The position numbers and the translations under genes were made by a program. Shown piece by piece: positions 46,413 to 54,669 of a stretch of DNA of 64,000 nt. Numbering within the stretch: the stretch's first letter is position 1; each line of letters opens with the position of its first letter. The notes beneath the pieces are model-generated. The model worked only from the letters and a program-made list of their open reading frames with translations, searched no databases and was not told the DNA's origin. Origin of the DNA: Acuticoccus mangrovi (GTDB lineage: Bacteria; Pseudomonadota; Alphaproteobacteria; Rhizobiales; Amorphaceae); contig NZ_JAEKJA010000003.1 in the NCBI RefSeq assembly GCF_016411865.1, forward strand, positions 186,001 through 250,000. The letters run 5' to 3'.

Positions 46413-47210
46413 TCATACCACCCTGATCGCCGCCGTCCGATCCGTCAGCGCCCGCACCATGCTCATCGCGGCGAGGGCGGAGGAGCGCGGGTTGTCCGGA
46501 AGCGGGCGCGCGGCGAAGCACGCATCGAGCCGGCCGAAGGCGCCTTCCGCCTCGAGCCGATGGGTGTTGGCGGTCGCCGCGGGATCGGCGACGAGGCGCA
46601 CGGCGGTCGCCTCGAAGCCGACGCCGGCGAGCGCGATGGTCGCCGCGACGTTGGCGTTCTTCGGGTAGCGGCGGGCGGCCTCGCGGGCGCTCCCCTCGAA
46701 GTGGACGGCGGGCCCGGCGAGGCGGTCGAGATCGAGGACGCTCTCGGCGGGGCTGCCGCGCCACCCCGCCGGCGGCTTCACCCCGGTATAGCGCACCATG
46801 TCGAGCCCGCCGACCGCCGCCGCCGCGAGCGCGTCCACCGCACCGATGGCGCCGGCGGCGATGCGCAGCCGGCCGCCGCCCGCCGCGGCCGCCTCGCGCA
46901 ATCGCGCCTCGAGGAGGGGATCGGCGAGCGCCGCCGCCGAGAGGGTGACGACGACGTCGCCCCGCGCCAGGCAGCCGGCGCCGTGGGCGACGAGCCCCGC
47001 GCCGCCGGCGCAGTCGGCGACGACGTCCACCCCGTCCACCGCCTCGCGGCTTTCCACCACCGGGGCGACGTCGCCGAGGGCGAGGCTCGCCGCCTCCCCC
47101 GCCGTGCCCGGCCGCACCAGGAAGGCGGCGACGGACGTCTCGGCCCGCTCGCCGAGGCGGGCGGCGACGTAGCGGGCGATCGGCCCGCGCCCGATGATCA
47201 GAACCCGCAC
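46413..47210 (-). CDS. nadX: L-aspartate dehydrogenase family protein (NadX-like)
   Basis: A 265-residue protein. The N-terminal Rossmann fold opens VRVLIIGRGPIARYVAARL, and the family's C-terminal domain has GAIGAVDALAAAAVGG, YTGVKPPAGW, FEGSAREAARRYPKNANVAAT and a late NTHRLEAEGAFG. The RYPKNxNVAAT motif is characteristic of aspartate dehydrogenases that form iminoaspartate for NAD synthesis. GTG is the chosen start, preceded by AGAGGATGGAACG; the same frame is open 50 codons further but without family similarity. It is divergent from the amino-acid ABC transporter genes. Confidence 0.85.
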   Translation of the reverse strand: MRVLIIGRGPIARYVAARLGERAETSVAAFLVRPGTAGEAASLALGDVAPVVESREAVDGVDVVADCAGGAGLVAHGAGCLARGDVVVTLSAAALADPLLEARLREAAAAGGGRLRIAAGAIGAVDALAAAAVGGLDMVRYTGVKPPAGWRGSPAESVLDLDRLAGPAVHFEGSAREAARRYPKNANVAATIALAGVGFEATAVRLVADPAATANTHRLEAEGAFGRLDACFAARPLPDNPRSSALAAMSMVRALTDRTAAIRVV

Positions 47211-47314
47211 CGTTCCATCCTCTTCTGGCGCGGCCGGCCGCAACCGGCGCGCTCTTTGCATCGTTCCCGCATTAAGGGAAGATGCCCCTATAGAAGATGT
47301 GACGGAGAAGCCCA

Positions 47315-48085
47315 ATGAAACGAACGTTCCTCGCGGCGATCTTGGTTGCCGCCGCAGCATTGCCGGCCGCGGCGCAGGACAAGATGCAGCTCCGCATCGG
47401 CACCGAAGGCGCCTATCCGCCGTTCAACTCCTTCGATTCGGACCGCAATCTCGTCGGCTTCGACATCGACATCGCCAAGGCGCTCTGCGAGGAAATGAAC
47501 GCCGAATGCACCTTCGTCACCCAGGATTGGGACGGCATCATCCCGGCCCTCAGGGCCAACAAGTTCGACGCCATCATCGCCTCCATGTCGATCACCCCGG
47601 AGCGCGACGAAATCGTCGACTTCACCGACAAGTACTACAACACCCCGCCGGCCATCGCCGTGCCGAAGGACTCCGACCTGACGGAGGCGACGGCGGAGTC
47701 GCTCGCCGACATCATCCTCGGCGCCCAGTCCTCCACCACCCACGCCAACTACGCCGAAGCCCACTTCCCCGACACCGAGCTGCGCCGCTACGGCACCCCG
47801 GAAGAGTATAAGCTCGACCTCGCCTCCGGCCGCATCGACGCCGCCATCGACGACGTGGTGGTGCTGTCGGACTGGCTCGACAGCGAGGACGGCGACTGCT
47901 GCAAGATCCTGACGACGCTGCCCATCGACCCGGACATCAACGGCCCCGGCGTCGGCATCGCGGTGCGCGAGGGCGAGACGGAGCTCCTGGAGAAGTTCAA
48001 CGCCGCCATCGCCGCCATCCGCGAGAACGGCACCTACAAGGCGATCAACGACAAATATTTCGATTTCGACGTCTACGGCGACTGA
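47315..48085 (+). CDS. Polar amino acid ABC transporter substrate-binding protein
   Basis: A 256-residue periplasmic protein of the HisJ/ArgT family. The signal peptide is MKRTFLAAILVAAAALPAAAQ. The mature protein has LRIGTEGAYPPFNSFDSDRN, LVGFDIDIAKALCEEMNAECTF-type residues, ASMSITPERDEIVDFTDKYY and a closing GTYKAINDKYFDFDVYG. It probably binds lysine, arginine, ornithine or octopine-like basic amino acids. It begins a unit with two permeases and a PLP enzyme but no ATPase gene. Confidence 0.93.
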   Translation: MKRTFLAAILVAAAALPAAAQDKMQLRIGTEGAYPPFNSFDSDRNLVGFDIDIAKALCEEMNAECTFVTQDWDGIIPALRANKFDAIIASMSITPERDEIVDFTDKYYNTPPAIAVPKDSDLTEATAESLADIILGAQSSTTHANYAEAHFPDTELRRYGTPEEYKLDLASGRIDAAIDDVVVLSDWLDSEDGDCCKILTTLPIDPDINGPGVGIAVREGETELLEKFNAAIAAIRENGTYKAINDKYFDFDVYGD

Positions 48086-48096
48086 GCCGCGTTGTC

Positions 48097-48119
48097 GGGC
48101 GGAGGCACCGCCTCCGCCC
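48097..48119 (+). other. Perfect GC hairpin between binding-protein and permease genes
   Basis: GGGCGGAGGC (48097-48106) and GCCTCCGCCC (48110-48119) form a perfect 10-bp stem with an ACC loop. No T-run follows. Such stems after binding-protein genes typically protect the upstream mRNA and lower expression of the permeases. Confidence 0.75.
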
Positions 48120-48150
48120 CCCTTCCGCCCCATGACCCCAGAGCCTCGCC

Positions 48151-48864
48151 ATGGACGATAGCCTTCTCTCGCTTCTCCGCTTCGGGCCGCAGGGTTGGGG
48201 CGACGAGCTTCTCGCCGGCGTGAGGATCACCCTCCTCCTCGCCCTCGCCACCGCGCCGATCGGTCTCGTGGGCGGCTTCCTCCTCGCCCTCGCGCGGCGG
48301 TCGCAAAGCGCCCGGCTGCGCGTGCCGGCCACCATCTTCACCACCGTCTTCAAGGGGTTGCCGGAGCTCATCACGCTCTTCATCGTCTACTACGGCCTCT
48401 CGATGTTGCTGTCGGCTCTCCTCAGCCTCGTGTCCGACGTCTATGTCGAGGTCTCCTCCTTCCTCGCCGGAATGATCGCGCTCGGGGCCGTCTCCGCCTC
48501 GTTCGCCTCGGAGGTGTTCCTGGGCGCCTTCGCCGGCATCCCGAAGGGGCAGATCGAGGGGGCCGAGGCGCTCGGCCTGTCGCGCTACGCCCGCATGCGC
48601 AAGGTGGTGCTGCCCCAGCTCCTGCGACTGGCGCTCCCCGGGCTCGGCAATCTGTGGCTGGTGCTGTTGAAGGACACGGCGCTCGTCTCCGTCATCGCCC
48701 TGCCCGACCTTCTGCGGCGCACCTTCGTCGCCGTCGGCGCCACCAAGGAGCCGTTCTTCTTCTTCTTCGTCGCGATCCTCATCTACTTTGCGATGTCGCT
48801 CGTTTCGAGCGTCATCCTCGGCTTCCTCGAGGCGCGCTACAGCCGAGGATACGCCGGACGATGA
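48151..48864 (+). CDS. Polar amino acid ABC transporter permease (HisQ-like)
   Basis: A 237-residue membrane protein with about five helices. Features include GWGDELLAGVRITLLLALATAPI at the start, FKGLPELITLFIVYYGL and the cytoplasmic EAA-type loop IPKGQIEGAEALGLSRYARM with VLPQLLRLALPGLGN. It pairs with the next permease, whose start overlaps its stop codon by 4 bases. Confidence 0.93.
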   Translation: MDDSLLSLLRFGPQGWGDELLAGVRITLLLALATAPIGLVGGFLLALARRSQSARLRVPATIFTTVFKGLPELITLFIVYYGLSMLLSALLSLVSDVYVEVSSFLAGMIALGAVSASFASEVFLGAFAGIPKGQIEGAEALGLSRYARMRKVVLPQLLRLALPGLGNLWLVLLKDTALVSVIALPDLLRRTFVAVGATKEPFFFFFVAILIYFAMSLVSSVILGFLEARYSRGYAGR

Positions 48865-49610
48865 GCGAGTTCCTGCCCCCCATCCTCGCCCGCTACGGCG
48901 ATGATCTCCTCGACGGCTTCTGGATCACGCTGCAGCTCGTCGGCCTGTCGATCGGCTTCGGCATCGTGCTCGCGAGCCTCTCGACGCGGGCCCGCCTGTC
49001 GAAGCGGTGGTGGCTGCGCTGGCTCTCGGCGATCTACATCAACCTCTTCCGCGGCACGCCGCTGATCGCCCAGCTCTTCCTCATCTACTACGGCCTCGGC
49101 CAGTTCTCCGGCCTGTGGCGCACGCTGAACCTGTGGTGGTTCCTGCGCGACCCGTTCAACTGCGCGGTCCTCGCCTTCACCCTCAACACCGCCGCCTACC
49201 AGGCCGAGATCTTCCGCGGCGCGGTAGAGGCGGTGCCGCGAGGCCAATGGGAAGGCGCCTCCGCCCTCGGCCTGCCGCGCCATATCGGCTTTCTGAAGGT
49301 CATCGTTCCGCAGGCCGCCATCTATGCGCTGCGCCCGTTCGGCAACGAGATCATCCTGATGGTGAAGGGCTCGGCGGTCGCCTCGGTGGTGACCGTCTAC
49401 GACCTCCTCGGCGAGACGCGGCTTGCGTTTTCCGACACTTTCCGGTTCGACGTCTACTTCTACGCCGCGGCCCTCTACCTCGTCCTGGTGGAGACGCTGC
49501 GGCGGGTGTGGAACCTGTTGGAGGCGCGTTTGACCCGTCACCTCGACCCTGCCAGCAAGCAGCGGATGCGGCGACGCAAGGAATCCGTGCTCGAGCCGGT
49601 CGCTTCATGA
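48861..49610 (+). CDS. Polar amino acid ABC transporter permease (HisM-like)
   Basis: A 249-residue membrane protein with DDLLDGFWITLQLVGLSIGFG, YINLFRGTPLIAQLFLIYYG, TAAYQAEIFRGAVEAVPRGQW and the EAA loop ALGLPRHIGFLKVIVPQAA. The ATG overlaps the upstream permease stop, and its own end overlaps the PLP-enzyme start (ATGA). In other genomes an ATPase gene usually lies in this cluster; none is present here. Confidence 0.93.
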   Translation: MSEFLPPILARYGDDLLDGFWITLQLVGLSIGFGIVLASLSTRARLSKRWWLRWLSAIYINLFRGTPLIAQLFLIYYGLGQFSGLWRTLNLWWFLRDPFNCAVLAFTLNTAAYQAEIFRGAVEAVPRGQWEGASALGLPRHIGFLKVIVPQAAIYALRPFGNEIILMVKGSAVASVVTVYDLLGETRLAFSDTFRFDVYFYAAALYLVLVETLRRVWNLLEARLTRHLDPASKQRMRRRKESVLEPVAS

Positions 49611-50755
49611 GCTTCGGCAACGTGTTTCGGCGGGAGACCGTCGCGGCCCACGCCGCCGGCGCCTACGATCATGCGACGGGCGGCCTCGTCTCCGCCTGGC
49701 AGCCGTCCACCACCTTCCTGCGCGATGCCGACTACCGCCTCCCCGCCTCCGGCGACCTCTATCGGCGCGACCACAACCCGACGACGCGGGAGGCGGAAGC
49801 CGTCATCGGCGCTCTCGAAGGGGGCCGCGCCGCGCTGTTCGGCTCCGGCCAGTCCGCGATCTCGGCGCTGATGCGCGCCTACGGCACCGGCCCCGTCGCG
49901 GTGCAGACCGGCGGCTACTACGGCACCCAGACCCTCGCCGCCCGCCACGCCGCCAACGGGCTGCGCGTCGCGACGTTCGCCGGCGATCGCTTCGACAGCC
50001 TCCTGTCGATGCTGGAGCGCGAGCGGCCCGCCCTCGTCATCGTCGAGACCCCGTCGAACCCCTTTCTCGACGTGGTGGACATTGCCCGCGCGGCCGAGGC
50101 GGTGCATGCCGCCGGCGGAGTGCTCGCCGTCGACTCCACCGCCGCGACGCCGATCCTCACCCGCCCGCTGGAGCACGGCGCCGACATCGTGATCCACTCC
50201 GCCACCAAGGCGCTCAACGGCCACTCCGACGTGCTCGCCGGCGCGCTGGTGGTGGGGACAGAGCGGGTCGAGGGCTTCGAGACGGCGCTCGCGACGCGGG
50301 CCGCCGAAGGCTGCGTCCTCAGCCCCTTCGACGCCTGGCTGCTCACCCGCGGCATGCGCACCCTCCACCTTCGTGTCGCGGCGATGAGCCGGTCGGCGCT
50401 CGCGATCGCCACCTTCCTCGCCGCCCACCCCAAGGTGGAGCGGGTCCGCTATCCGGGTCTTGCCGACCATCCCGCCCACGCTGCGGCGGCACGCCAGATG
50501 ACGGGCGGCTTCGGCGGCCTCGTCTCGTTCGACGTCGCCGGTGGTGCCGCGGCGGCGCTCGCCGTCGCCGGCCGCCTCGCGCTGATCCGACGGGCGACCT
50601 CGCTCGGCGGCGTCGAGAGCGTCGTCGAGCATCGCCACTCGATCGAGCCCGCCTCGACGGGCATGCCCGAAGGGCTGCTCCGCCTCTCGGTCGGCATCGA
50701 GGCGACGGAGGATCTCATCACCGATCTCGACCAGTCTCTCGCCGCCCTCCCCTGA
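49607..50755 (+). CDS. Cys/Met metabolism PLP-dependent enzyme (cystathionine gamma-synthase/beta-lyase family)
   Basis: A 382-residue enzyme. The PLP lysine is in HSATKALNGHSDV; upstream are the phosphate-binding GSGQSAISALM and VIVETPSNPFLDVVDI. The C-terminal domain has VEHRHSIEPASTGMPEGLLRLSVGIE, where family members have SLIEHPATMTH before the same RLSVGIE. The reaction could be gamma-synthase, beta-lyase or gamma-lyase chemistry on a sulfur amino acid. It is translationally coupled to the amino-acid permease, which suggests it acts on the imported substrate. Confidence 0.87.
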   Translation: MSFGNVFRRETVAAHAAGAYDHATGGLVSAWQPSTTFLRDADYRLPASGDLYRRDHNPTTREAEAVIGALEGGRAALFGSGQSAISALMRAYGTGPVAVQTGGYYGTQTLAARHAANGLRVATFAGDRFDSLLSMLERERPALVIVETPSNPFLDVVDIARAAEAVHAAGGVLAVDSTAATPILTRPLEHGADIVIHSATKALNGHSDVLAGALVVGTERVEGFETALATRAAEGCVLSPFDAWLLTRGMRTLHLRVAAMSRSALAIATFLAAHPKVERVRYPGLADHPAHAAAARQMTGGFGGLVSFDVAGGAAAALAVAGRLALIRRATSLGGVESVVEHRHSIEPASTGMPEGLLRLSVGIEATEDLITDLDQSLAALP

Positions 50756-50812
50756 CAGGACGGGCAAAGCGCCTTACCACCTTACCGAAAGAACAACTGC
50801 GAGGAGCGCACG

Positions 50813-51676
50813 ATGGCAAACGTGGCATTTCTGGGTCTCGGCGTCATGGGCTACCCCATGGCCGGCTACCTGAAGAAGGGCGGACACGAGGTCACCGTCT
50901 ACAACCGCACCACGGCGAAGGCCGAGAAGTGGGCGTCGGAGCACGGCGGCGCCTTCAAGGCGACGCCGAAGGAGGCCGCCGAGGGTCAGGACTTCGTGTT
51001 CTGCTGCGTCGGCAACGACAACGACCTGCGCGAGGTGACGCTCGGCGCCGACGGGGCCTTCCAGGCGATGAAGCCCGGTGCGGTCTTCATCGACAACACC
51101 ACCGCCTCCGCCGCCGTCGCCCGCGAGCTCGGCGAGGCGGCGAAGGACTTCGACTTCCTCGACGCGCCCGTGTCCGGCGGTCAGGCCGGTGCCGAGAACG
51201 GCGCCCTCACCGTGATGGTGGGCGGCGACGAGGCCGTGTTCGAGCGCGCCAAGCCGGTGATCGACTGCTACGCCAAGATGGTGGGGCTGATGGGTCCGAC
51301 CGGTGCCGGCCAGCTCACCAAGATGGTGAACCAGATCTGCATCGCCGGTCTGGTGCAGGGCCTGTCGGAGGGCATCCACTTCGGCAAGACCGCCGGCCTC
51401 GACATCGAGAAGGTCATCGCCGTCATCTCCAAGGGCGCGGCCCAGTCGTGGCAGATGGAGAACCGCTGGATGACGATGAACGCGGACAAGTACGACTTCG
51501 GCTTCGCCGTCGACTGGATGCGCAAGGATCTGTCGATCGTGCTCGACGAGGCACGCAGCAACGGCGCCCGCGTGCCCGTCACCGCCCTCGTCGACCAGTT
51601 CTACGGCGACGTGCAGAAGATGGGCGGCGGCCGCTACGACACCTCCGCCCTGCTCGCCCGCCTCGAGTGGAAGTAA
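50813..51676 (+). CDS. NAD(P)-dependent beta-hydroxyacid dehydrogenase
   Basis: A 287-residue protein of the 3-hydroxyisobutyrate/tartronate semialdehyde reductase family. It has the N-terminal dinucleotide motif GLGVMGYPMAG, the substrate motif DAPVSGGQAGAENGALTVM, the catalytic Lys in GAGQLTKMVNQ and the C-terminal KDLSIVLDEARSNGARVPVT. The substrate is not determined; the NRTTAKAE segment after the first beta-alpha unit suggests NADP. A terminator follows. It is probably transcribed separately from the upstream PLP gene (57-base gap with its own ribosome-binding site). Confidence 0.9.
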   Translation: MANVAFLGLGVMGYPMAGYLKKGGHEVTVYNRTTAKAEKWASEHGGAFKATPKEAAEGQDFVFCCVGNDNDLREVTLGADGAFQAMKPGAVFIDNTTASAAVARELGEAAKDFDFLDAPVSGGQAGAENGALTVMVGGDEAVFERAKPVIDCYAKMVGLMGPTGAGQLTKMVNQICIAGLVQGLSEGIHFGKTAGLDIEKVIAVISKGAAQSWQMENRWMTMNADKYDFGFAVDWMRKDLSIVLDEARSNGARVPVTALVDQFYGDVQKMGGGRYDTSALLARLEWK

Positions 51677-51734
51677 GCCACTCCGACGCACGCACGCCGG
51701 CATCGTCGCCGACGGCGGAGCCCCCAAAACGACG

Positions 51735-51768
51735 AAGCGCCGCGAGAAGGCTCGCGGCGCTTTTCTTT
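51735..51768 (+). terminator. Intrinsic terminator after the hydroxyacid dehydrogenase gene
   Basis: AAGCGCCGCGAG pairs perfectly with CTCGCGGCGCTT around AAGG, and the stem is followed by TTCTTTCT. It may also serve the convergent cupin gene. Confidence 0.92.
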
Positions 51769-51805
51769 CTGCTCTGCGTGGCGGCGCAGGCTCGCCGGCC
51801 GCGGG

Positions 51806-52207
51806 TCAGGCCTTGCCGAGATATTGGTCGTCGGTGACCGGCTCCAGCCATGTGGAGGTCGCGTCGCCTTCGCGCTCCTGCATCGCGAGGTGGGTCATCA
51901 TCGTGGCGTCGGTGGCGCCGTGCCAGTGTTTCTCGCCGGAGGGGATCCAGACGGTATCGCCGGCGCGGATGTCGACGCGCGCCTCGCCCTCGGTCTGGAA
52001 CCAGCCCGCGCCGGAGAGGACGTGCAGCGTCTGACCGTAGGGATGATAGTGCCAGTTGGTACGGCCGCCGGGCAGGAAGGTCACCGATACGGCGACGGCG
52101 CGGCCCGGCGCCTCGGCGGAATTGATCGGATCCTGCCAAACGGTGCCGGTGAAATGCTCTTTGGGCGCCGGCTTCGACGGCACCTCGCCACAACGGATCA
52201 GCTTCAT
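51806..52207 (-). CDS. Cupin domain protein
   Basis: A 133-residue single-domain cupin. The metal-binding motifs are NWHYHPYGQTLHVLSG (first) and DTVWIPSGEKHWHGA (second). The start region MKLIRCGEVPSKPAPKEHFTG and a W-x-D motif (VWQDPI) resemble the small cupins related to carboxymuconolactone-decarboxylase-associated and hydroxynitrile-lyase proteins, usually Mn- or Fe-binding. The start gives standard length; upstream in-frame codons are ignored. The substrate is unknown. Confidence 0.9.
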   Translation of the reverse strand: MKLIRCGEVPSKPAPKEHFTGTVWQDPINSAEAPGRAVAVSVTFLPGGRTNWHYHPYGQTLHVLSGAGWFQTEGEARVDIRAGDTVWIPSGEKHWHGATDATMMTHLAMQEREGDATSTWLEPVTDDQYLGKA

Positions 52208-52346
52208 GGGATCTCCCTCGTCGGAGCGGTGTCGACCGCTCTCACTATGGGATGGTCGCGGCCGACCATCCGACCCGCCGCCCGACATCACCGCGTTCGG
52301 CGTGCCGGCGGCAATCCTTCTTGCCGCGCTTCGCCTCGGCCTTCGC

Positions 52347-52766
52347 CTATTGGGGCGTCCAAGCGTCGTAGCCGGCCGAGATGCCCGCTTCGGGATCGGG
52401 CCGCAGGATCGAGCCTTGCGGGCGATGCGCCCCCGGGGTGCCGGTGAGGTTGGGCTGGTGCGGCTTCTGCCACTCGCGCGGCTTGTAGCCGTCGTTCACC
52501 GGCGCCTCGTTGCCGAGGTGGTGCATCCAGCGATACCAGCCGGGCGGGATGGTCGTGGGATCGGCCGGGCCGTTGTAGATGACCCAGCGGCGCTCCATGT
52601 CGAGCACCGGATCGATCTTGCCGTTACGGGTGCGGAAATAGCGGTTGCCGAACTGGTCGGTGCCCACGAATTCGCCCCGAAGCCACGTCGTGAACGACGT
52701 GCCCCACGTGGTGCCCGTCCACCACGCGAAGATCTGCACGAAGCGCTGCATCAAGCTCTGTTCCAT
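52347..52766 (-). CDS. NADH:ubiquinone oxidoreductase accessory subunit, NDUFA12 family
   Basis: A 139-residue protein with FVQIFAWWTGTTWGTSFTTW, GEFVGTDQFGNRYFRTRNGK, RRWVIYNGPADPTTIPPGWYRWMHH and a Pro-rich C-terminus (KPHQPNLTGTPGAHRP). This matches the NDUFA12/B17.2 complex I accessory subunit conserved from alphaproteobacteria to mitochondria. It supports membership in Alphaproteobacteria. It is a single gene 38 bases downstream of the CDF transporter gene. Confidence 0.95.
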   Translation of the reverse strand: MEQSLMQRFVQIFAWWTGTTWGTSFTTWLRGEFVGTDQFGNRYFRTRNGKIDPVLDMERRWVIYNGPADPTTIPPGWYRWMHHLGNEAPVNDGYKPREWQKPHQPNLTGTPGAHRPQGSILRPDPEAGISAGYDAWTPQ

Positions 52767-52804
52767 GGCCTCATCCCGTATAAACTCGGCGCGCGAAAGT
52801 AAAG

Positions 52805-53758
52805 CTAGTGCGGCGATGCCGCCGCCGTCGCCGCGATCGCCGCCTGAGCCTCCCGCGTGCCCTGCGCCTCGATGAACAGGCGCCGCACATCGGGATACTG
52901 CGCCTTCACGCTGTTCTCCAGCCGTGTCACCGTCGCCTCCACATCGGCGGACGACAAGCGGTCGGAGAAATCGGCCGAGATCGTCACCAGGATCTCGTGC
53001 GGCCCGAAGTGCATGGTGAGGATCTCGTTGACGCGCAGGACGCCGGGGTCGGCCTCCACCACCGCCTTCAGCTCGCGCACCACGCGCGGATCGGCCGCCT
53101 CGCCCACGAGGAGGCCCTTGGTCTCGATGGCGAGCATCACCGCGGTGGCGCCGAGCACCGCCGCGATCGCCAGCGTCGCGAGCGCGTCGTAGGTCGCGTC
53201 GCCGGTGAGGTTCGAGGCGAGCACGCCGAAGAAGGCGACGACGAGGCCGAGCATCGCCGCCGAATCCTCGAACAGCACGGTGAAGAGGGTCGGATCCTTG
53301 GAGCGGCGCACCGTCTCGATGAAGCCGCGCCCGCCTCGCGCCTTCTGGAACGAGCGGAAGGCCATCGTCCAGGCGATCAGCTCGAACACGAAGGCGGCGG
53401 CGAGGACGGCGTAGTTCACCCACGAGATCGTCACCTCGCCCGGATGGCGCAGCTTCTCGATCCCCTCGAAGGCGGCGAAGCCCGCGCCGGCGCCGAAGAT
53501 CATGATCGCCACCATGAAGGCGTAGAAATAGAGGTCCTTGCCGTGGCCGAAGGGGTGCTCGGACGTCGCCGGGCGCTTCGCCCGCGAGAGGCCGAAGAGG
53601 AGGAGGATCTGGTTGAAGGTGTCGACGACCGAGTGGACGCCCTCCGCGAACATGGCCGACGAGCCGGTCGCCGCGCTCGCGGCGAACTTCGTCACCGCGA
53701 TCGCCGCGTTGGCGCCGAGTGCGGCATAGATCACGGTGGTATTGCCCTTGGCGGCCAT
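52805..53758 (-). CDS. Cation diffusion facilitator family transporter
   Basis: A 317-residue membrane protein with six predicted helices and a C-terminal cytoplasmic ferredoxin-like domain (from about residue 210). The first metal motif is in GSSAMFAEGVHSVVDTFNQ (HSxxD) and the second membrane site in LFEDSAAMLGLV, with HPFGHGKDLYFYAF between. The likely function is proton-coupled efflux of a divalent metal such as zinc, but the ion cannot be assigned. It precedes the NDUFA12 gene on the same strand. Confidence 0.92.
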   Translation of the reverse strand: MAAKGNTTVIYAALGANAAIAVTKFAASAATGSSAMFAEGVHSVVDTFNQILLLFGLSRAKRPATSEHPFGHGKDLYFYAFMVAIMIFGAGAGFAAFEGIEKLRHPGEVTISWVNYAVLAAAFVFELIAWTMAFRSFQKARGGRGFIETVRRSKDPTLFTVLFEDSAAMLGLVVAFFGVLASNLTGDATYDALATLAIAAVLGATAVMLAIETKGLLVGEAADPRVVRELKAVVEADPGVLRVNEILTMHFGPHEILVTISADFSDRLSSADVEATVTRLENSVKAQYPDVRRLFIEAQGTREAQAAIAATAAASPH

Positions 53759-53863
53759 GCTGGTTTCCCTTTTCTTCGCCCGTTCGGCTAATGATGCTCC
53801 ATGACGCGAACGACGTCGGACGGCGACTGTTCCTGGTCGCTCTCGTGAGAGAAAGGACCCGCC

Positions 53864-54571
53864 GTGCTGCGGTTGCTCATTCCGTTTGTCAGGCCGATGA
53901 TCACGGGGCTTCTCGCGGTCCTGCCCATCGTCCTCACCCTCCTGCTGATCGGCTGGGTGGCGACCTACATCACCACCTATCTCGGTCCGGGCTCCTGGTT
54001 CGGCTCCAACCTCTCGCGCATCGGCGCGTTCGTGGTCGACGATCGCCTCGCCTACGTGATCGGCTTCGCCATCGTTCTCGGCATCCTCTACGTCGTCGGG
54101 CTCCTGGTGCAGACGCGCCTCAGGATCTTCTGGAGCAACTTTCTCGACGAGACGCTGGGCCGCCTGCCCCTCATCGGCACGATCTACAAGACGCTGTCCC
54201 GCTTCATCCAGCTCTTGGAGCGCCGCGACGACGTCGACGTGAAGTCGATGAGCCCGGTCTGGTGCTTCTTCTCCGACGAGCGCCGCACCGCCGTGCTCGG
54301 CCTCTTGCCGTCCGACCAGCCGGTCGAGGTCGAAGGTCGCCCCTACCGCATCGTGATGGTGCCGACCGCGCCGGTGCCGTTCGGCGGCGGGCTCTTCTTC
54401 CTGCCCGAGGAGTGGGTGCGTCCCGCCTCCTTCGGCGTGGAGGGGCTCACCAACATCTACGTGTCCATGGGGGTGACGGCGCCGGACTACATGGGCGCCA
54501 TAAAAGATGCCAAGAAGAAGCCGGCGAAGATCATCACCCGCGACGCGCCGCCGCCGCTCCCGGAGGTCTGA
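53864..54571 (+). CDS. DUF502 family membrane protein
   Basis: A 235-residue protein with two N-terminal membrane helices (LLIPFVRPMITGLLAVLPIVLT region and AYVIGFAIVLGILYVVGLLV). A soluble domain follows with TLGRLPLIGTIYKTLSRFIQL and VMVPTAPVPFGGGLFFLP, the DUF502 hallmarks. GTG start with AAAGGAC upstream. It is divergent from the CDF gene. The family function is unknown. Confidence 0.9.
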   Translation: MLRLLIPFVRPMITGLLAVLPIVLTLLLIGWVATYITTYLGPGSWFGSNLSRIGAFVVDDRLAYVIGFAIVLGILYVVGLLVQTRLRIFWSNFLDETLGRLPLIGTIYKTLSRFIQLLERRDDVDVKSMSPVWCFFSDERRTAVLGLLPSDQPVEVEGRPYRIVMVPTAPVPFGGGLFFLPEEWVRPASFGVEGLTNIYVSMGVTAPDYMGAIKDAKKKPAKIITRDAPPPLPEV

Positions 54572-54598
54572 CGGACGCGGATCGGCCGCACGGCGGAC

Positions 54599-54656
54599 AT
54601 TGATCACAAGTTCGTGATCAATGTCGTGATCGATGTCGTGATCGATGTCGTGATCG
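54599..54656. repeat. Inverted repeat followed by three perfect 12-bp direct repeats
   Basis: ATTGATCAC and GTGATCAAT form a perfect 9-bp inverted repeat around AAGTTC (54599-54622). Immediately after are three exact copies of ATGTCGTGATCG (54621-54656), each containing a GTGATC half-site like the arms of the hairpin. It lies between the convergent DUF502 and anti-sigma genes. Function unknown; slippage and a transcription end hairpin are both possible. Confidence 0.9.
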
Positions 54657-54669
54657 CGGGGGGACGCGA

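Noticed and set aside
54599-54656. CRISPR-like array
   Set aside because: Units are only 12 bp, directly abutting, without spacers, and there are no cas genes.
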